Assembly (NCBI RefSeq): GCF_003046315.1
Contig: NZ_PZZP01000001.1
Coordinates: forward strand, 744,001 to 808,000
Length of the DNA stretch: 64,000 nucleotides
Direction: 5' to 3'
Source of the DNA: Desmospora activa DSM 45169
Lineage (GTDB): Bacteria > Bacillota > Bacilli > Thermoactinomycetales > DSM-45169
Each line of letters begins with the position of its first letter. Within the stretch, counting starts at the first letter, position 1. The notes beneath the pieces are model-generated. The model was not told where the DNA came from. It saw only the letters and a program-made list of their open reading frames with translations, and ran no database searches. Positions 26,530 to 34,933 of the stretch are shown piece by piece. The position numbers and the translations under genes were made by a program.

Positions 26530-27173
26530 GCGGACTTCGGATAGGGTTTAAGGGTACATTGATCCTGTTGGCGGGAGGGGCTTCCCGGCGAATGGGTACG
26601 GATAAGGCGATGCTGGATTTCGGCGGGGAGCCTCTCGCCTGTCGCATTATTCGTCGCCTTTGTGCTTCGGGGGAATGGGAACCGCTGATCGTTTCCAATA
26701 ACATCGTACGTTTTGCGTCATGGGGCTGGCCGACCGTAACAGATCGCTGGCCGGGAGCGGGCCCTTTGGCCGGGGTATGCAGCGGATTACAGGCATCCGC
26801 CCATGACTGGAATCTGGTGGTGGCGTGTGATATGCCCTTCGCTTCCCTTGAGTTGGCCACCGCCTTGCAGCAAAGGGCGGTAGACACCAGCGTCGATATT
26901 AGCATTCCGCAGCGATTAGGGCGACGCCATCCGCTGTTTGGCTGTTATCATCGCCGCTGTCTGCCGGTGGCGGAACGACTGGTCAAATCCGGTCAACGGT
27001 CGATGGGGGCGCTACTGGCTGCGGTCGCCGTCACTGTGCTGGAAGAAACGGACTTTCCGCCGGCAGTTCAGTCGGAGCGAGCTCTTTTTAATATGAACCG
27101 ACCGCAAGATTATGAACAGGCTTTGGAGTGGGATCGTTATGAGGGGCGAGTAAAAAAAGAGGATTTGTGGTAG
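26526..27173 (+). CDS. mobA: Molybdenum cofactor guanylyltransferase
   Basis: The 215-residue product has the nucleotidyltransferase loop '[21 protein letters not shown]' in its first 32 residues and '[17 protein letters not shown]' followed by '[14 protein letters not shown]', the Mg-binding Asp region. '[11 protein letters not shown]' near the C-terminus is typical of MobA. It links GMP to molybdopterin to make the bis-MGD cofactor. The start overlaps the uvrC stop (ATGA), so the two are translationally coupled. No other molybdenum cofactor gene is in the window. Confidence 0.9.
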   Translation: MSGLRIGFKGTLILLAGGASRRMGTDKAMLDFGGEPLACRIIRRLCASGEWEPLIVSNNIVRFASWGWPTVTDRWPGAGPLAGVCSGLQASAHDWNLVVACDMPFASLELATALQQRAVDTSVDISIPQRLGRRHPLFGCYHRRCLPVAERLVKSGQRSMGALLAAVAVTVLEETDFPPAVQSERALFNMNRPQDYEQALEWDRYEGRVKKEDLW

Positions 27174-27192
27174 CGGGGATGATATTGCAAGA

Positions 27193-27237
27193 GGCGCGAG
27201 GGCGGAAATAGGGACCCAGACCCGCTTAAATCATCAA
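27193..27237 (+). ncRNA. Candidate structured RNA, copy B
   Basis: This block repeats the core found at 858-901: GGCGCGAGGGCGGAAATA, then GGGACCCAGACCCGCTT, then TCATCAA. A terminator follows within five bases. The upstream half that closes the 9-bp stem in copy A has no counterpart here, so copy B looks shorter. It lies directly after mobA, on the same strand as both neighbours. Confidence 0.45.
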
Positions 27238-27241
27238 TTGG

Positions 27242-27270
27242 GTTGCTGACAAAAGTCAGCAGCTTTTTTA
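27242..27270 (+). terminator. Terminator after RNA copy B
   Basis: GTTGCTGAC and GTCAGCAGC flank AAAA and are followed by TTTTTTA. Confidence 0.88.
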
Positions 27271-27333
27271 TCTGTCCTAGCCTGGGTTGGTTGCTAGTTT
27301 ATCTTGAATTTTAATTAACTAAAAACGATATTG

Positions 27334-27375
27334 TTGACAAGGAAACAAAAATAACGTATCATTTATTTTGTTTCC
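27334..27375 (+). promoter_or_regulatory. Promoter and operator of the MarR operon
   Basis: TTGACA (27334-27339) and TATCAT (27357-27362) are 17 bases apart. An inverted repeat, GGAAACAAAA at 27341-27350 and TATTTTGTTTCC at 27364-27375, brackets the -10 box. A site in this position would let the MarR protein repress its own operon. Confidence 0.8.
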
Positions 27376-27401
27376 ATTACAACAATAATAGGAGGCGTGT
27401 T

Positions 27402-27878
27402 ATGTCAAAAGAAGAAGAACTGAGTTTCATTTTTAATCGAGTGGCAGAAAGACACCACATCATTAAAGACATTGAAAAGAAAAAATTTAAATTTATGACG
27501 GAAAACACATTTCTGGAAGTTCATTGTATTGATTTCATCGAAAAACATGACGATCCCAATGTGACAAAGCTTGCAAAAGCTCTTCGCGTAACAAGAGGTG
27601 CGATCAGCAAAACAACAAAAAAATTAATTGAAGATGGAGCTATTGAAAAATATCAGAAGCCGGGGAATAAAAAAGAAATTTATTACAAATTAACTGATAG
27701 CGGGCGGGAGATTTATTTGGAACATGAAAAATTCCATAGTGAAAGAATTGAGAGGGATAGCGTTTTCTTCAGCCAATTAAGCGAAGAAGAAAAAGATCAG
27801 CTGGTGAATATTTTAAATAAGATTTATGCACAAATAGCGAAAGAGCTTAAAAGTTTAGGCATGGAAAATTATATCTAG
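27402..27878 (+). CDS. MarR-family transcriptional regulator
   Basis: The 158-residue product has a winged helix-turn-helix in the middle: 'VTKLAKALRVTRGAISKTTKKLIEDGAIEKYQK' (about 55-87) with a wing near 'GNKKEIYYKLTDSG'. The flanking helices would form the MarR dimer interface. GGAGG lies nine bases upstream of the ATG. It heads an operon with two alpha/beta hydrolase genes and probably controls it through the palindrome over its promoter. The gene is clearly more AT-rich than uvrC or mobA, which suggests acquisition. Confidence 0.88.
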   Translation: MSKEEELSFIFNRVAERHHIIKDIEKKKFKFMTENTFLEVHCIDFIEKHDDPNVTKLAKALRVTRGAISKTTKKLIEDGAIEKYQKPGNKKEIYYKLTDSGREIYLEHEKFHSERIERDSVFFSQLSEEEKDQLVNILNKIYAQIAKELKSLGMENYI

Positions 27879-27903
27879 TTGAATGTAGAATGGGAGGTCA
27901 TTC

Positions 27904-28740
27904 ATGTATCAAGCAAATCAAAAGATCAAAAAAGAATCCGTCCAATCATTGGACGGAACAGTAATTAGTTATCATGTCATGGGAGAAGGGCCCGGCTTGC
28001 TTATTGTTCACGGCGGATTTAGGGCTTCACAGCACTATATAAGACTAGGTGATTCTCTTTCGGATGATTACACGGTTTATATCATGGATCGTCGCGGCCG
28101 AAACAATAGTGGCCCCAAGGGCAGTGGATACAGTGTCCAGAAAGAGTGTGAGGATGTCATAGCCATTCTGCAAAAACATCAGGTTTCTTATCTGTTCGGA
28201 CACAGCTATGGCGGACTTATTTCGTTACATGTGACTTTACAGGAACCAATAAAAAAACTAGCGGTTTACGAGCCAAGTTTGATCGGTTATTTTCCGAGTG
28301 ATTGGATACCCCGATTTGAGCAAGAATTGAATCAAAATGATTATATTTCGGCAAGTACCACCTTGCTCAAAGGTCTGCAGATGGGTGGGGTAATCGGCAA
28401 ATTGCCACAGCCTGTATTGAAAAATCTATTTCGGTCAATGGCTAAAGGGCCTGAGTGGGAAGAAAATATTAAACTATTGCGAACACTACCGGAAGAATTG
28501 CGTGCAGGACTGCGATTAAAACCTACTATCCAAACATACGAGCAAATATCCATACCGACGATGGTGATGGCGGGCTCTAAAAGTCCCCGATTTTTACGTA
28601 CGGCTGCACATGAATTAAGTTTAATCTTACCAAACAAACAAAATGTAATTCTATCTTTGGCAGGACTTGATCACAATGCTCCAGACGAAAAAGCTCCGGC
28701 TAAAATCGCGCAAACATTAAAATACTTTTTTATAGAGTAA
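27904..28740 (+). CDS. Alpha/beta hydrolase
   Basis: The 278-residue product shows the fold in order: strand-loop 'GLLIVHGGFRASQHY' (oxyanion HG), 'YIMDRRGRNNSGPKGSGYS', nucleophile elbow 'FGHSYGGLIS' with Ser near 101, an acid in 'PTMVMAGSKSPRF' or just after, and the C-terminal His in 'LAGLDHNAP'. It is cytosolic, without a signal. The substrate is unknown. It follows the MarR gene by 25 bases, and a membrane-anchored hydrolase of the same fold follows it. Confidence 0.85.
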   Translation: MYQANQKIKKESVQSLDGTVISYHVMGEGPGLLIVHGGFRASQHYIRLGDSLSDDYTVYIMDRRGRNNSGPKGSGYSVQKECEDVIAILQKHQVSYLFGHSYGGLISLHVTLQEPIKKLAVYEPSLIGYFPSDWIPRFEQELNQNDYISASTTLLKGLQMGGVIGKLPQPVLKNLFRSMAKGPEWEENIKLLRTLPEELRAGLRLKPTIQTYEQISIPTMVMAGSKSPRFLRTAAHELSLILPNKQNVILSLAGLDHNAPDEKAPAKIAQTLKYFFIE

Positions 28741-28758
28741 GGAAAGGAGATCGGCATT

Positions 28759-30267
28759 ATGGGGATATTGTACGGGTTAGAAACACCATTGATGGTGCTT
28801 TACTTGTTTATCTGGATCATGCTTGGCTGGCTATCCGGACATCTAGGATTTGTATCAGGTTGGGACCAGGTAAAGAAAAATATCCGAATGATAAACGTTT
28901 ATACGTATCTTGTTGGATTATTAACGGTATTAATTGTGATTGAGGGTGCTCTGGGTTTCGGGTACTTATTTGAGAAGGATAAACAATGGTTCAATTTCAT
29001 TCTGCTGATCCTGCCATTGGCAAGTGTTTGCTTTTTATCCTTGCCAAAAACAAAACGGATCCTTGAAGCGGTCGATACAACAAATGACGAGATGAATACG
29101 GAAATACGTCGATTGACGACGGCTCGATCGTTTGTCCTCCCCTATCAATTGGGTGTATATGCAACGACCATCAATCTTTGTTTTTTCCTATTTCCCTATG
29201 GATCTATCACCATAACAGATTACCTGATTCCATGTGCTTTGCTACTCGTCTTATTGATTGCATTATGGTTCCGTTATAGCCGGCGGCAACGAATAATGAG
29301 TAAGCAAGATTTTTCTGTTCAAGGCAATTGGATAAACCGCATCATCAGAATTTCCGTCAGCCTTGCTTTATTTAGTGGAAGTATAGCTGCTTTTCTAACA
29401 TTAGCAGTAGTAACGACAATTTCAAACGGGGAGTCAGAAGAGAATCGTATCGATCATGTGGAAGTAAAAAGTGGCTATGTGGAGACCGAAGGGGACAATC
29501 TGTATTACGAAGTGAGGGGAGAAGGTCCACCGCTCCTTATGATCCCCGGAGGAGGAGGCGATGCTGGATTTTATACCTACGTTGCCGATATTCTCGCGGA
29601 TGAATACCAAGTGATTACGTACGACAGAAGAGGTAACTCCCGTAGTACCCGACACGATCCTCAGAATTTCGAGGTTAGTCAACAGGCTCGTGATGCAGTG
29701 GCTGTTCTGCGCGCAACCAATCATGATTCGGCATATGTTTTCGGTAACAGTGGTGGTGCCATCTTTGCGCTGGAAATGGCAGAGAAATTTCCGGAAACGA
29801 TTCAAGCGGTTGTTGTTCATGAGCCCCCGACCGTCAAAGTGCTGCCTGATCGGGATAAATGGTTAACTCTCTTTTCCGATATATATCAGACAGCCAATCG
29901 ACTCGGTGTTGAATGGGCCAACCTGCAATTTGCTTTTTCAGTTGGGGTTCCTGCAAGTGCATTTACGCATATCCCACAAGATTTTCAAGAACGAAACGCA
30001 GAGAATACAGAAACCCTCATCCAAAACGAAATGCTGCCCGCTATCAATTACGAACCCAATATCGAAAAACTAAAAAGGAACGGAGTAAAGGTGATTATGG
30101 CGGCGGGCGAGTTGTCGCTAGAAAAAGAGAGGTTTTACGCTCAAACGGCACTGATCTTAGCAAAACAATTAGATGCTGAATTTGTGATTTTTCCCGGTCA
30201 CCACCTGTCTTATTTCGATTCGCCGGCGGAATGGGCAGAAACATTACGCCAAGCGTTTCAGGACTGA
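28759..30267 (+). CDS. Membrane-anchored alpha/beta hydrolase (multi-helix N-terminus fused to hydrolase)
   Basis: The 502-residue product has two parts. Residues 1-220 contain about six hydrophobic helices, including 'LMVLYLFIWIMLGWLSGHLGF' and 'LIPCALLLVLLIALWF'. Residues 235-502 are an alpha/beta hydrolase with 'LLMIPGGGGDAGFYTYVADIL', 'VITYDRRGNSRSTRHDP', nucleophile elbow 'VFGNSGGAIFALEMAEKFP' and C-terminal 'VIFPGHHLSYFDSP'. The hydrolase part follows the last helix by about 20 residues, so it sits on one face of the membrane. The fusion is unusual, and the substrate is unknown. It is coupled to the preceding hydrolase with 18 bases between them. Confidence 0.8.
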   Translation: MGILYGLETPLMVLYLFIWIMLGWLSGHLGFVSGWDQVKKNIRMINVYTYLVGLLTVLIVIEGALGFGYLFEKDKQWFNFILLILPLASVCFLSLPKTKRILEAVDTTNDEMNTEIRRLTTARSFVLPYQLGVYATTINLCFFLFPYGSITITDYLIPCALLLVLLIALWFRYSRRQRIMSKQDFSVQGNWINRIIRISVSLALFSGSIAAFLTLAVVTTISNGESEENRIDHVEVKSGYVETEGDNLYYEVRGEGPPLLMIPGGGGDAGFYTYVADILADEYQVITYDRRGNSRSTRHDPQNFEVSQQARDAVAVLRATNHDSAYVFGNSGGAIFALEMAEKFPETIQAVVVHEPPTVKVLPDRDKWLTLFSDIYQTANRLGVEWANLQFAFSVGVPASAFTHIPQDFQERNAENTETLIQNEMLPAINYEPNIEKLKRNGVKVIMAAGELSLEKERFYAQTALILAKQLDAEFVIFPGHHLSYFDSPAEWAETLRQAFQD

Positions 30268-30396
30268 TAAGCGGGAGGAAAGTTACGACTGACAACCCCT
30301 AGTTTCAACCTTGGGGATAATAGCGATCTTCCTTCAATCATGGGGATAGAAGAGTCCTACACCTTGCTTTCTGGTGTTATGTTTTCAACCACAAAG

Positions 30397-30435
30397 TAAA
30401 ATCCCCTCCAAGTATACAGGAAGGGGTTTACCTTT
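30397..30435. terminator. Terminator between the hydrolase operon and tatA
   Basis: TAAAATCCCCTCC and GGAAGGGGTTTA form an imperfect stem with T-rich flanks on both strands, between convergent genes. Confidence 0.6.
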
Positions 30436-30484
30436 TACTGTTCACTTGAAGGGGATCATATCAGCCAGGGTTGAGGCGGAGGGG

Positions 30485-30724
30485 TTATTTTTTTGCATCC
30501 GCAGCCGTGGGTGCCTCGCCTTGAACAGCACTAACGTCCTGTTTGGTGGCTTCCGGTTTGTTCTGTTTATCGTCGTCGTTGATACCAGCCACGGAATCTT
30601 TAAATTCCTTTAACGTGCGGCCGGCGGCTCGACCCAACTCCGGCAACTTGCTGGGGCCGAACAGGAGCAGCGCAACCAGAAGAATTAAGAGAAAACCCGG
30701 GAGTCCGATACTGCCGAGACCCAT
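30485..30724 (-). CDS. tatA: Twin-arginine translocase subunit TatA/E
   Basis: From ATG 30724 (TAGGAG eight bases upstream) the product has 79 residues. A single N-terminal transmembrane helix ('GLPGFLLILLVALLLFGPSKLPELGRAAGRTLKEFKD' in parts) is followed by the FGPxKLPELG hinge and an amphipathic helix, then a charged tail. TatA oligomers make the pore through which folded twin-arginine substrates leave the cell. No tatC is adjacent. A GTG at 30733 could add three residues but overlaps the ribosome-binding site. Confidence 0.92.
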   Translation of the reverse strand: MGLGSIGLPGFLLILLVALLLFGPSKLPELGRAAGRTLKEFKDSVAGINDDDKQNKPEATKQDVSAVQGEAPTAADAKK

Positions 30725-30795
30725 AAATATCACTCCTAACCCCCACTGTTGTGTGAGGGGAATGGTTGTGAGTTAGTGTCCACTTTACTATCCTC

Positions 30796-30823
30796 ATTAT
30801 ACCGGATCCTCCGTTCACTTCAA
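30796..30823 (-). promoter_or_regulatory. tatA promoter
   Basis: On the minus strand TTGAAG (30818-30823) and TATAAT (30796-30801) are separated by 16 bases and lie about 70 bases upstream of the tatA start. Confidence 0.6.
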
Positions 30824-31077
30824 GTTCAAGGGCTGAAGCGTCACCAATCCGCCATGCTGTATACAGGATCCTTCAGCGATTACCGGCAATCAATCATATC
30901 CACCAGCTGATTAGTTGAGAAGCGCAATTTCCATTCATTTCCCGATGAGAAACGGCATTTGCAGGATTGTGCCATTACGGGGGGTGTGTTAGCATGCTTA
31001 TAAGTTTAAACGCGTTCAGAAGAAGACAACAACGCTCCTTTTGGGCGCTAAAAACGAATAGTACCTCACGACATACA

Positions 31078-31246
31078 TGTGAAGTAGAGGCGCGATGGTC
31101 ATCAGTACCGTTTCCGAGGCGCGGGAGCCACAGAAGAAACGGGAAAGGGATTGTCGCCGAAGCGAACTTCCCCCGCTGGAAGAGAGCTGGGCCCGTTACC
31201 GAACAGGGACGGAACTGTCACGAACTTTCGTGGAGCACTAACTCAC
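31078..31246 (+). promoter_or_regulatory. Lysine riboswitch (L-box)
   Basis: The aptamer landmarks are in order: GUGAAGUAGAGGCGCG, AUCAGUA, the loop pair region, GGGAAAGG, GUCGCCGAAGCGAAC and CUGG, ending with ACUCAC that can close helix P1. They align with the B. subtilis lysC leader. With the downstream hairpin at 31283 it should attenuate lysC when lysine is abundant. The 240 bases upstream, to tatA, contain no gene I can support. Confidence 0.92.
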
Positions 31247-31282
31247 AAGGGAACCAGTGGGGCTGGTCAAACCGTTAGGTAG

Positions 31283-31321
31283 GGCGACAGCTGGGACTTC
31301 CCGTTGTCGCTTTTCTATTTT
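31283..31321 (+). terminator. Attenuator terminator of the lysine riboswitch
   Basis: GGCGACA..TGTCGC with an inner GGGA/TCCC pair is followed by TTTTCTATTTTT. It lies 53 bases before lysC. Confidence 0.8.
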
Positions 31322-31373
31322 TGAAGAGCCTCACCAATAAAGCCCGAAGAAAAGAGAGGAGATCGCGCAAACC

Positions 31374-32615
31374 ATGGGATTGGTCGTGCAAAAATTTGGA
31401 GGAACTTCCGTCGGAAGTGTGGAGCGGATTCAAAAGGTGGCGGAACGCATCAACCGTACCATCCGCGAGGGAAATCAAGTCGTTGTGACGGTGTCCGCCA
31501 TGGGAAAGACCACGGATGAATTGGTGGGTCTGGCCAAAGCGATCACAGACCGCCCGTCGCAGCGGGAGATGGATGTGTTGTTGACCACCGGAGAGCAAGT
31601 CACCATCGCGCTGTTAAGCATGGCGTTACAGCAACGGGGGATTAAGGCTCATCCGATGACTGGTTGGCAAGCGGGCATCCACACTGATGACGTATATGGA
31701 AAAGCGCGGATCGAATCGATTGATACGGAGCGGGTGCGAGCATGCCTGGATCAGGGAGAAGTGGTAGTAGTAGCAGGATTCCAGGGAATTTCCCCGGATG
31801 GACATATTACCACATTGGGGCGCGGTGGCTCCGATACCACTGCGGTGGCATTAGCGGCGGCATTACAAGCAGACCGATGTGAGATTTTTACCGACGTGAC
31901 CGGGGTATTTACCGCAGACCCGCGTTTGGCGCCACAAGCGCGTAAGTTGCAAGAAATCTCCTTTGAAGAGATGTTGGAGTTGGCCAATTTGGGAGCAGGC
32001 GTATTACATCCACGCTCGGTGGAGTGTGCTATGACCCACGGGGTACCGTTGGTGGTCCGTTCCAGCTTTGTCGATGAAGAAGGAACCTGGGTGAAGGAGG
32101 CAGCACAGATGGAAGAAGTATGGAATGTACGCGGGGTGGCCCATGATTTACAAGTAGCGCGAGTAAAAGTGTTGGGATTGCCCAACTCCAGCAAAACACT
32201 GACCACACTGTTTAGCCGTTTGGCTGACGCTCATATCAACGTCGATATGATTGTAACCAGCGAGCATGCGCGGGAGCGGATCGATGTCGCTTTTAGTGTC
32301 CATGAGAATGAATGGGAGTCGGCAAAAGAAGTGATCGAGGGTTTAAAAGATGAATTGCGCTACCTTGAGGTATTGTCGGAAACCGGTCTGGCCAAGGTAT
32401 CCACCGTTGGTGCCGGTATGGTGACCAATCCCGGTGTTGCCGCAAAAATGTTTACTTCCCTTTCGGAAGCCAATATCCATATTAAAATGGTATCCACATC
32501 AGAAATTAAAATTTCCTGTGTGATCGCCAAAGAGCAAGCAACCCGGGCGGTAAAAGAACTGCATCGTGCATTTGGTCTCGACGTGGAAGAAGCCTTAACC
32601 GCGGTACCCTCCTAA
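31374..32615 (+). CDS. lysC: Aspartate kinase, lysine-sensitive type
   Basis: The 413-residue product begins MGLVVQKFGGTSVGSVERIQK, the amino acid kinase signature, followed by 'VVVTVSAMGKTTDELVGLAKAI', 'TGEQVTIALLSMALQ' and 'TLGRGGSDTTAVALAAAL'. Two ACT domains occupy about 265-410 and bind the feedback amino acid. It phosphorylates aspartate, opening the route to lysine, threonine and methionine. The lysine riboswitch identifies it as the LysC-type isoenzyme. The B. subtilis gene has an internal start for a beta subunit; I did not identify one here with confidence. Confidence 0.95.
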   Translation: MGLVVQKFGGTSVGSVERIQKVAERINRTIREGNQVVVTVSAMGKTTDELVGLAKAITDRPSQREMDVLLTTGEQVTIALLSMALQQRGIKAHPMTGWQAGIHTDDVYGKARIESIDTERVRACLDQGEVVVVAGFQGISPDGHITTLGRGGSDTTAVALAAALQADRCEIFTDVTGVFTADPRLAPQARKLQEISFEEMLELANLGAGVLHPRSVECAMTHGVPLVVRSSFVDEEGTWVKEAAQMEEVWNVRGVAHDLQVARVKVLGLPNSSKTLTTLFSRLADAHINVDMIVTSEHARERIDVAFSVHENEWESAKEVIEGLKDELRYLEVLSETGLAKVSTVGAGMVTNPGVAAKMFTSLSEANIHIKMVSTSEIKISCVIAKEQATRAVKELHRAFGLDVEEALTAVPS

Positions 32616-32627
32616 AAAAGCTTTACG

Positions 32628-32656
32628 GCTCCTGTTTGAAAACAGGAGCTTTTTTA
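32628..32656 (+). terminator. Terminator of lysC
   Basis: GCTCCTGTTT and AAACAGGAGC form a 10-bp stem followed by TTTTTT. Confidence 0.9.
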
Positions 32657-32757
32657 TATTCTTTGCAGTCATTCCAGCCTGAGACATGGCAACTAACTCT
32701 TTTTGAACCATGGGGCTCACGGGGTTCGCTTGGTCAACTTCTCCGGGTTACTTGAAA

Positions 32758-32799
32758 TTCCCAAGAAATCCTCTGTGTTTACGCATGGGAAGTGGTCAA
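32758..32799 (+). mobile_element. Relic of an IS200/IS605 right end
   Basis: TTCCCAAGAAATCCTCT, the hairpin TGTG-TTTA-CGCA with a bulged T and the final GGTCAA repeat the layout of the right end of the intact IS605-type element at 56778-56816 (CTCCCAAGAATCCCCTGCC, hairpin with bulged T, GTCAA). No transposase remnant is present. It lies between lysC and oppB. Confidence 0.45.
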
Positions 32800-32952
32800 T
32801 GTTGGGGACAAGAGCAGGAAAGCAACCTTACTAAATAGAAAATAAATATGTTAGGGCGTCATATGATTGATTATCAGTCATCATTGATGTCCGAAAAGTC
32901 CGTATCGACAGATCAATCATGCGCGCTTGCCGTCAGGAGGTGTCCCGTAAAA

Positions 32953-33885
32953 ATGTGGCGTTATATCGGAAAACGAATACTGTTGATGCTTCTCTCTTTA
33001 TGGTTGATCTCTACACTTACCTTTTGGTTGATGCATGCGATTCCTGGGGACCCCTTTACATCCGATCGAAATCTGCCGGAGCAAACGTTGGCCAATTTAC
33101 AGGCGCAATACGGGTTAGACCAACCCAAACCTGTCCAGTATCTGATCTATATGGGTAATCTGGCTAAACTGGACCTTGGGATGTCCATCAATAATCTGGG
33201 TCGCTCCGTCAACGATCTATTGGCGGATGGTTTTCCGGCCTCGGCTCAATTGGGTGCTCAGGCGTTGATTCTAGCTACTTTTGCTGGGATTGTGATGGGG
33301 ACTGTGGCGGCTTTACGGCAAAACCGGCTTCCAGATTACACGTTGATGGTGTTGGCCGTATTGGGAATTTCCATTCCCAACTTCGTCCTTGCCCCGATTA
33401 TGCAAAAATTCTTGGGACTGGAGTGGGATCTTTTACCCCTGGCAGGTTGGGGGGAGTTTGACCAGACCATCTTGCCGGCGATGGCCCTCGCTTTTAGTCC
33501 GTTAGCTCTGGTTACAAGGCTGATGCGTTCCAGTATGTTGGATGTGATCAGTCAAGATTACATACGAACGGCCCGCTCCAAAGGTCTACCTCCGTGGCGG
33601 GTAATCACTCGTCACACATTGCGCAATGCCATCATTCCAGTGTTGACCATCCTCGGTCCTATGACCGCTACCATTTTAACCGGCAGCTTTATCATTGAGC
33701 AGATCTTTTCCATTCCCGGCATTGGCGCCTATTTTGTCGAAAGTATTTCCAATCGAGATTACCCGATGATTATGGGTACGACGATTTTTTACTCCGCCTT
33801 TTTGGTACTGATGAACTTTTTGGTCGACTTGGCTTATGGCCTGGTAGATCCCAGAATCAAACTGGGTTCTAAGGAGGTGGCCTAA
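32953..33885 (+). CDS. Oligopeptide/dipeptide ABC transporter permease, OppB type
   Basis: From ATG 32953 (CAGGAGGTG upstream) the product has 310 residues; a longer frame from 32848 lacks a ribosome-binding site and looks non-coding. 'YIGKRILLMLLSLWLISTLTFWLMHAIPGDPF' is the OppB/DppB N-terminal helix. The EAA loop for the ATPase is 'YIRTARSKGLPPWRVITRHTLRNAIIPVLT' near 205-235, and 'FIIEQIFSIPGIGAYFVESISNRDYPMIMG' follows. There are six helices. It forms the inner-membrane channel with the next gene. Confidence 0.92.
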   Translation: MWRYIGKRILLMLLSLWLISTLTFWLMHAIPGDPFTSDRNLPEQTLANLQAQYGLDQPKPVQYLIYMGNLAKLDLGMSINNLGRSVNDLLADGFPASAQLGAQALILATFAGIVMGTVAALRQNRLPDYTLMVLAVLGISIPNFVLAPIMQKFLGLEWDLLPLAGWGEFDQTILPAMALAFSPLALVTRLMRSSMLDVISQDYIRTARSKGLPPWRVITRHTLRNAIIPVLTILGPMTATILTGSFIIEQIFSIPGIGAYFVESISNRDYPMIMGTTIFYSAFLVLMNFLVDLAYGLVDPRIKLGSKEVA

Positions 33886-33887
33886 TC

Positions 33888-34802
33888 ATGTCGATCCCGG
33901 CACATCGTTTTGAACGAGCACCAAAGACGCAACAGGCGGAGGTGATCAAGCGTCCTAGCGCCCACTACTGGCAAGATGCCTGGCGCAGGCTTCGTCAAAA
34001 TTGGCTGGCGATGATCGGGCTTTATACGATTCTAGCCTTATTTCTGTTGGCGATTCTGGGACCGCTGATCAGCGACCATACGTATTATGGCAATCGATTG
34101 GACCACAAAAACGAATCCCCCTCTCAGGAAAACTGGTTTGGTACTGATGAACTGGGGCGGGATCTGTTTGTCCGCACTTGGTACGGCGCCCGTATTTCCC
34201 TGACGATCGGCGTGGTTGCCGCACTTATCGATTTGGTCATTGGTGTTCTTTATGGCGGAATCGCAGGATACAAGGGCGGTCGGGTGGATGAGATTATGAT
34301 GCGGATTGTGGATGTATTGTGGGGATTGCCTTACTTACTGGTGGTGATCCTGCTGCTGGTGGTGTTGGAGCCCGGCTTGTTGACGATCATCATCGCCTTA
34401 ACCGCCACCGGTTGGCTCAATATGGCCCGTCTTGTCAGAGGGCAGGTGTTGCAGTTAAAACAACAGGAATTTGTATTAGCTGCCCGCACCCTAGGGGCCG
34501 ATACTCGCAGGCTGATGCAAAAGCATTTGATCCCAAATGCGATGGGACCGATCATTGTCATGCTCACCTTTACGGTTCCCAGCGCCATCTTTGCGGAAGC
34601 ATTTCTCAGCTTCTTAGGTCTAGGGGTGCAAGCGCCGATCGCCAGCTGGGGCACCATGATCAACGATGCCTTGGTGGTGATTTTGTCCGATGAATGGTGG
34701 CGTCTCTTTTTCCCGGCCTTTATGCTTAGCTTGACGCTGCTGGCTTTTAACGCCCTGGGAGACGGTTTGCGCGATGCGTTGGACCCCAAAATGCGAAAAT
34801 AG
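33888..34802 (+). CDS. Oligopeptide/dipeptide ABC transporter permease, OppC type
   Basis: The 304-residue product has an N-terminal cytosolic tail with 'WQDAWRRLRQNWLAMIGL', the OppC_N helix, then 'ENWFGTDELGRDLFVRTWYGARISLTIGV', the diagnostic OppC motif. The EAA loop is 'FVLAARTLGADTRRLMQKHLIPNAMGPIIVM' near 195-225. Five or six helices follow the tail. The start is two bases after the oppB stop, with AAGGAGGTG upstream. It pairs with OppB. Confidence 0.92.
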   Translation: MSIPAHRFERAPKTQQAEVIKRPSAHYWQDAWRRLRQNWLAMIGLYTILALFLLAILGPLISDHTYYGNRLDHKNESPSQENWFGTDELGRDLFVRTWYGARISLTIGVVAALIDLVIGVLYGGIAGYKGGRVDEIMMRIVDVLWGLPYLLVVILLLVVLEPGLLTIIIALTATGWLNMARLVRGQVLQLKQQEFVLAARTLGADTRRLMQKHLIPNAMGPIIVMLTFTVPSAIFAEAFLSFLGLGVQAPIASWGTMINDALVVILSDEWWRLFFPAFMLSLTLLAFNALGDGLRDALDPKMRK

Positions 34803-34824
34803 GGAAATAGGGCATTTACCCAAA

Positions 34825-34931
34825 GGAGAGGTAGCCCTAAAGGACTACGTATTAGAAGGGGCTTTGCCCGAAGGAGAGGTAGCCCTAAAGGACAACGCAT
34901 TAGAAGGGGCTTTGCCCGAAGGAGTGGTAGG
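34825..34931 (+). repeat. 48-bp tandem repeat carrying the Shine-Dalgarno, 2.2 copies
   Basis: GGAGAGGTAGCCCTAAAGGA begins at 34825 and again at 34873. A third partial copy at 34921 (GGAGTGGTAG) supplies the ribosome-binding site of oppD at 34934. The two full units differ at three bases. A degenerate version of the unit's end (GGGCATTTACCCAAA against GGGGCTTTGCCCGAA) lies just before the first copy. In one frame the repeat reads as a 16-residue unit 'GEVALKDYVLEGALPE', but no start serves it well. Confidence 0.85.
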
Positions 34932-34933
34932 CG

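Noticed and set aside
31190-31260. Possible T-box (GGGACGG and AACCAGTGG-like words)
   Set aside because: The whole leader aligns with the lysine riboswitch, which also suits the lysC gene; a T-box AGGGUGGNACCGCG block is absent.
34331-34900. 189-codon minus-strand frame antisense to oppC
   Set aside because: It is the mirror of oppC codon bias plus the 48-bp repeat, without a start signal.
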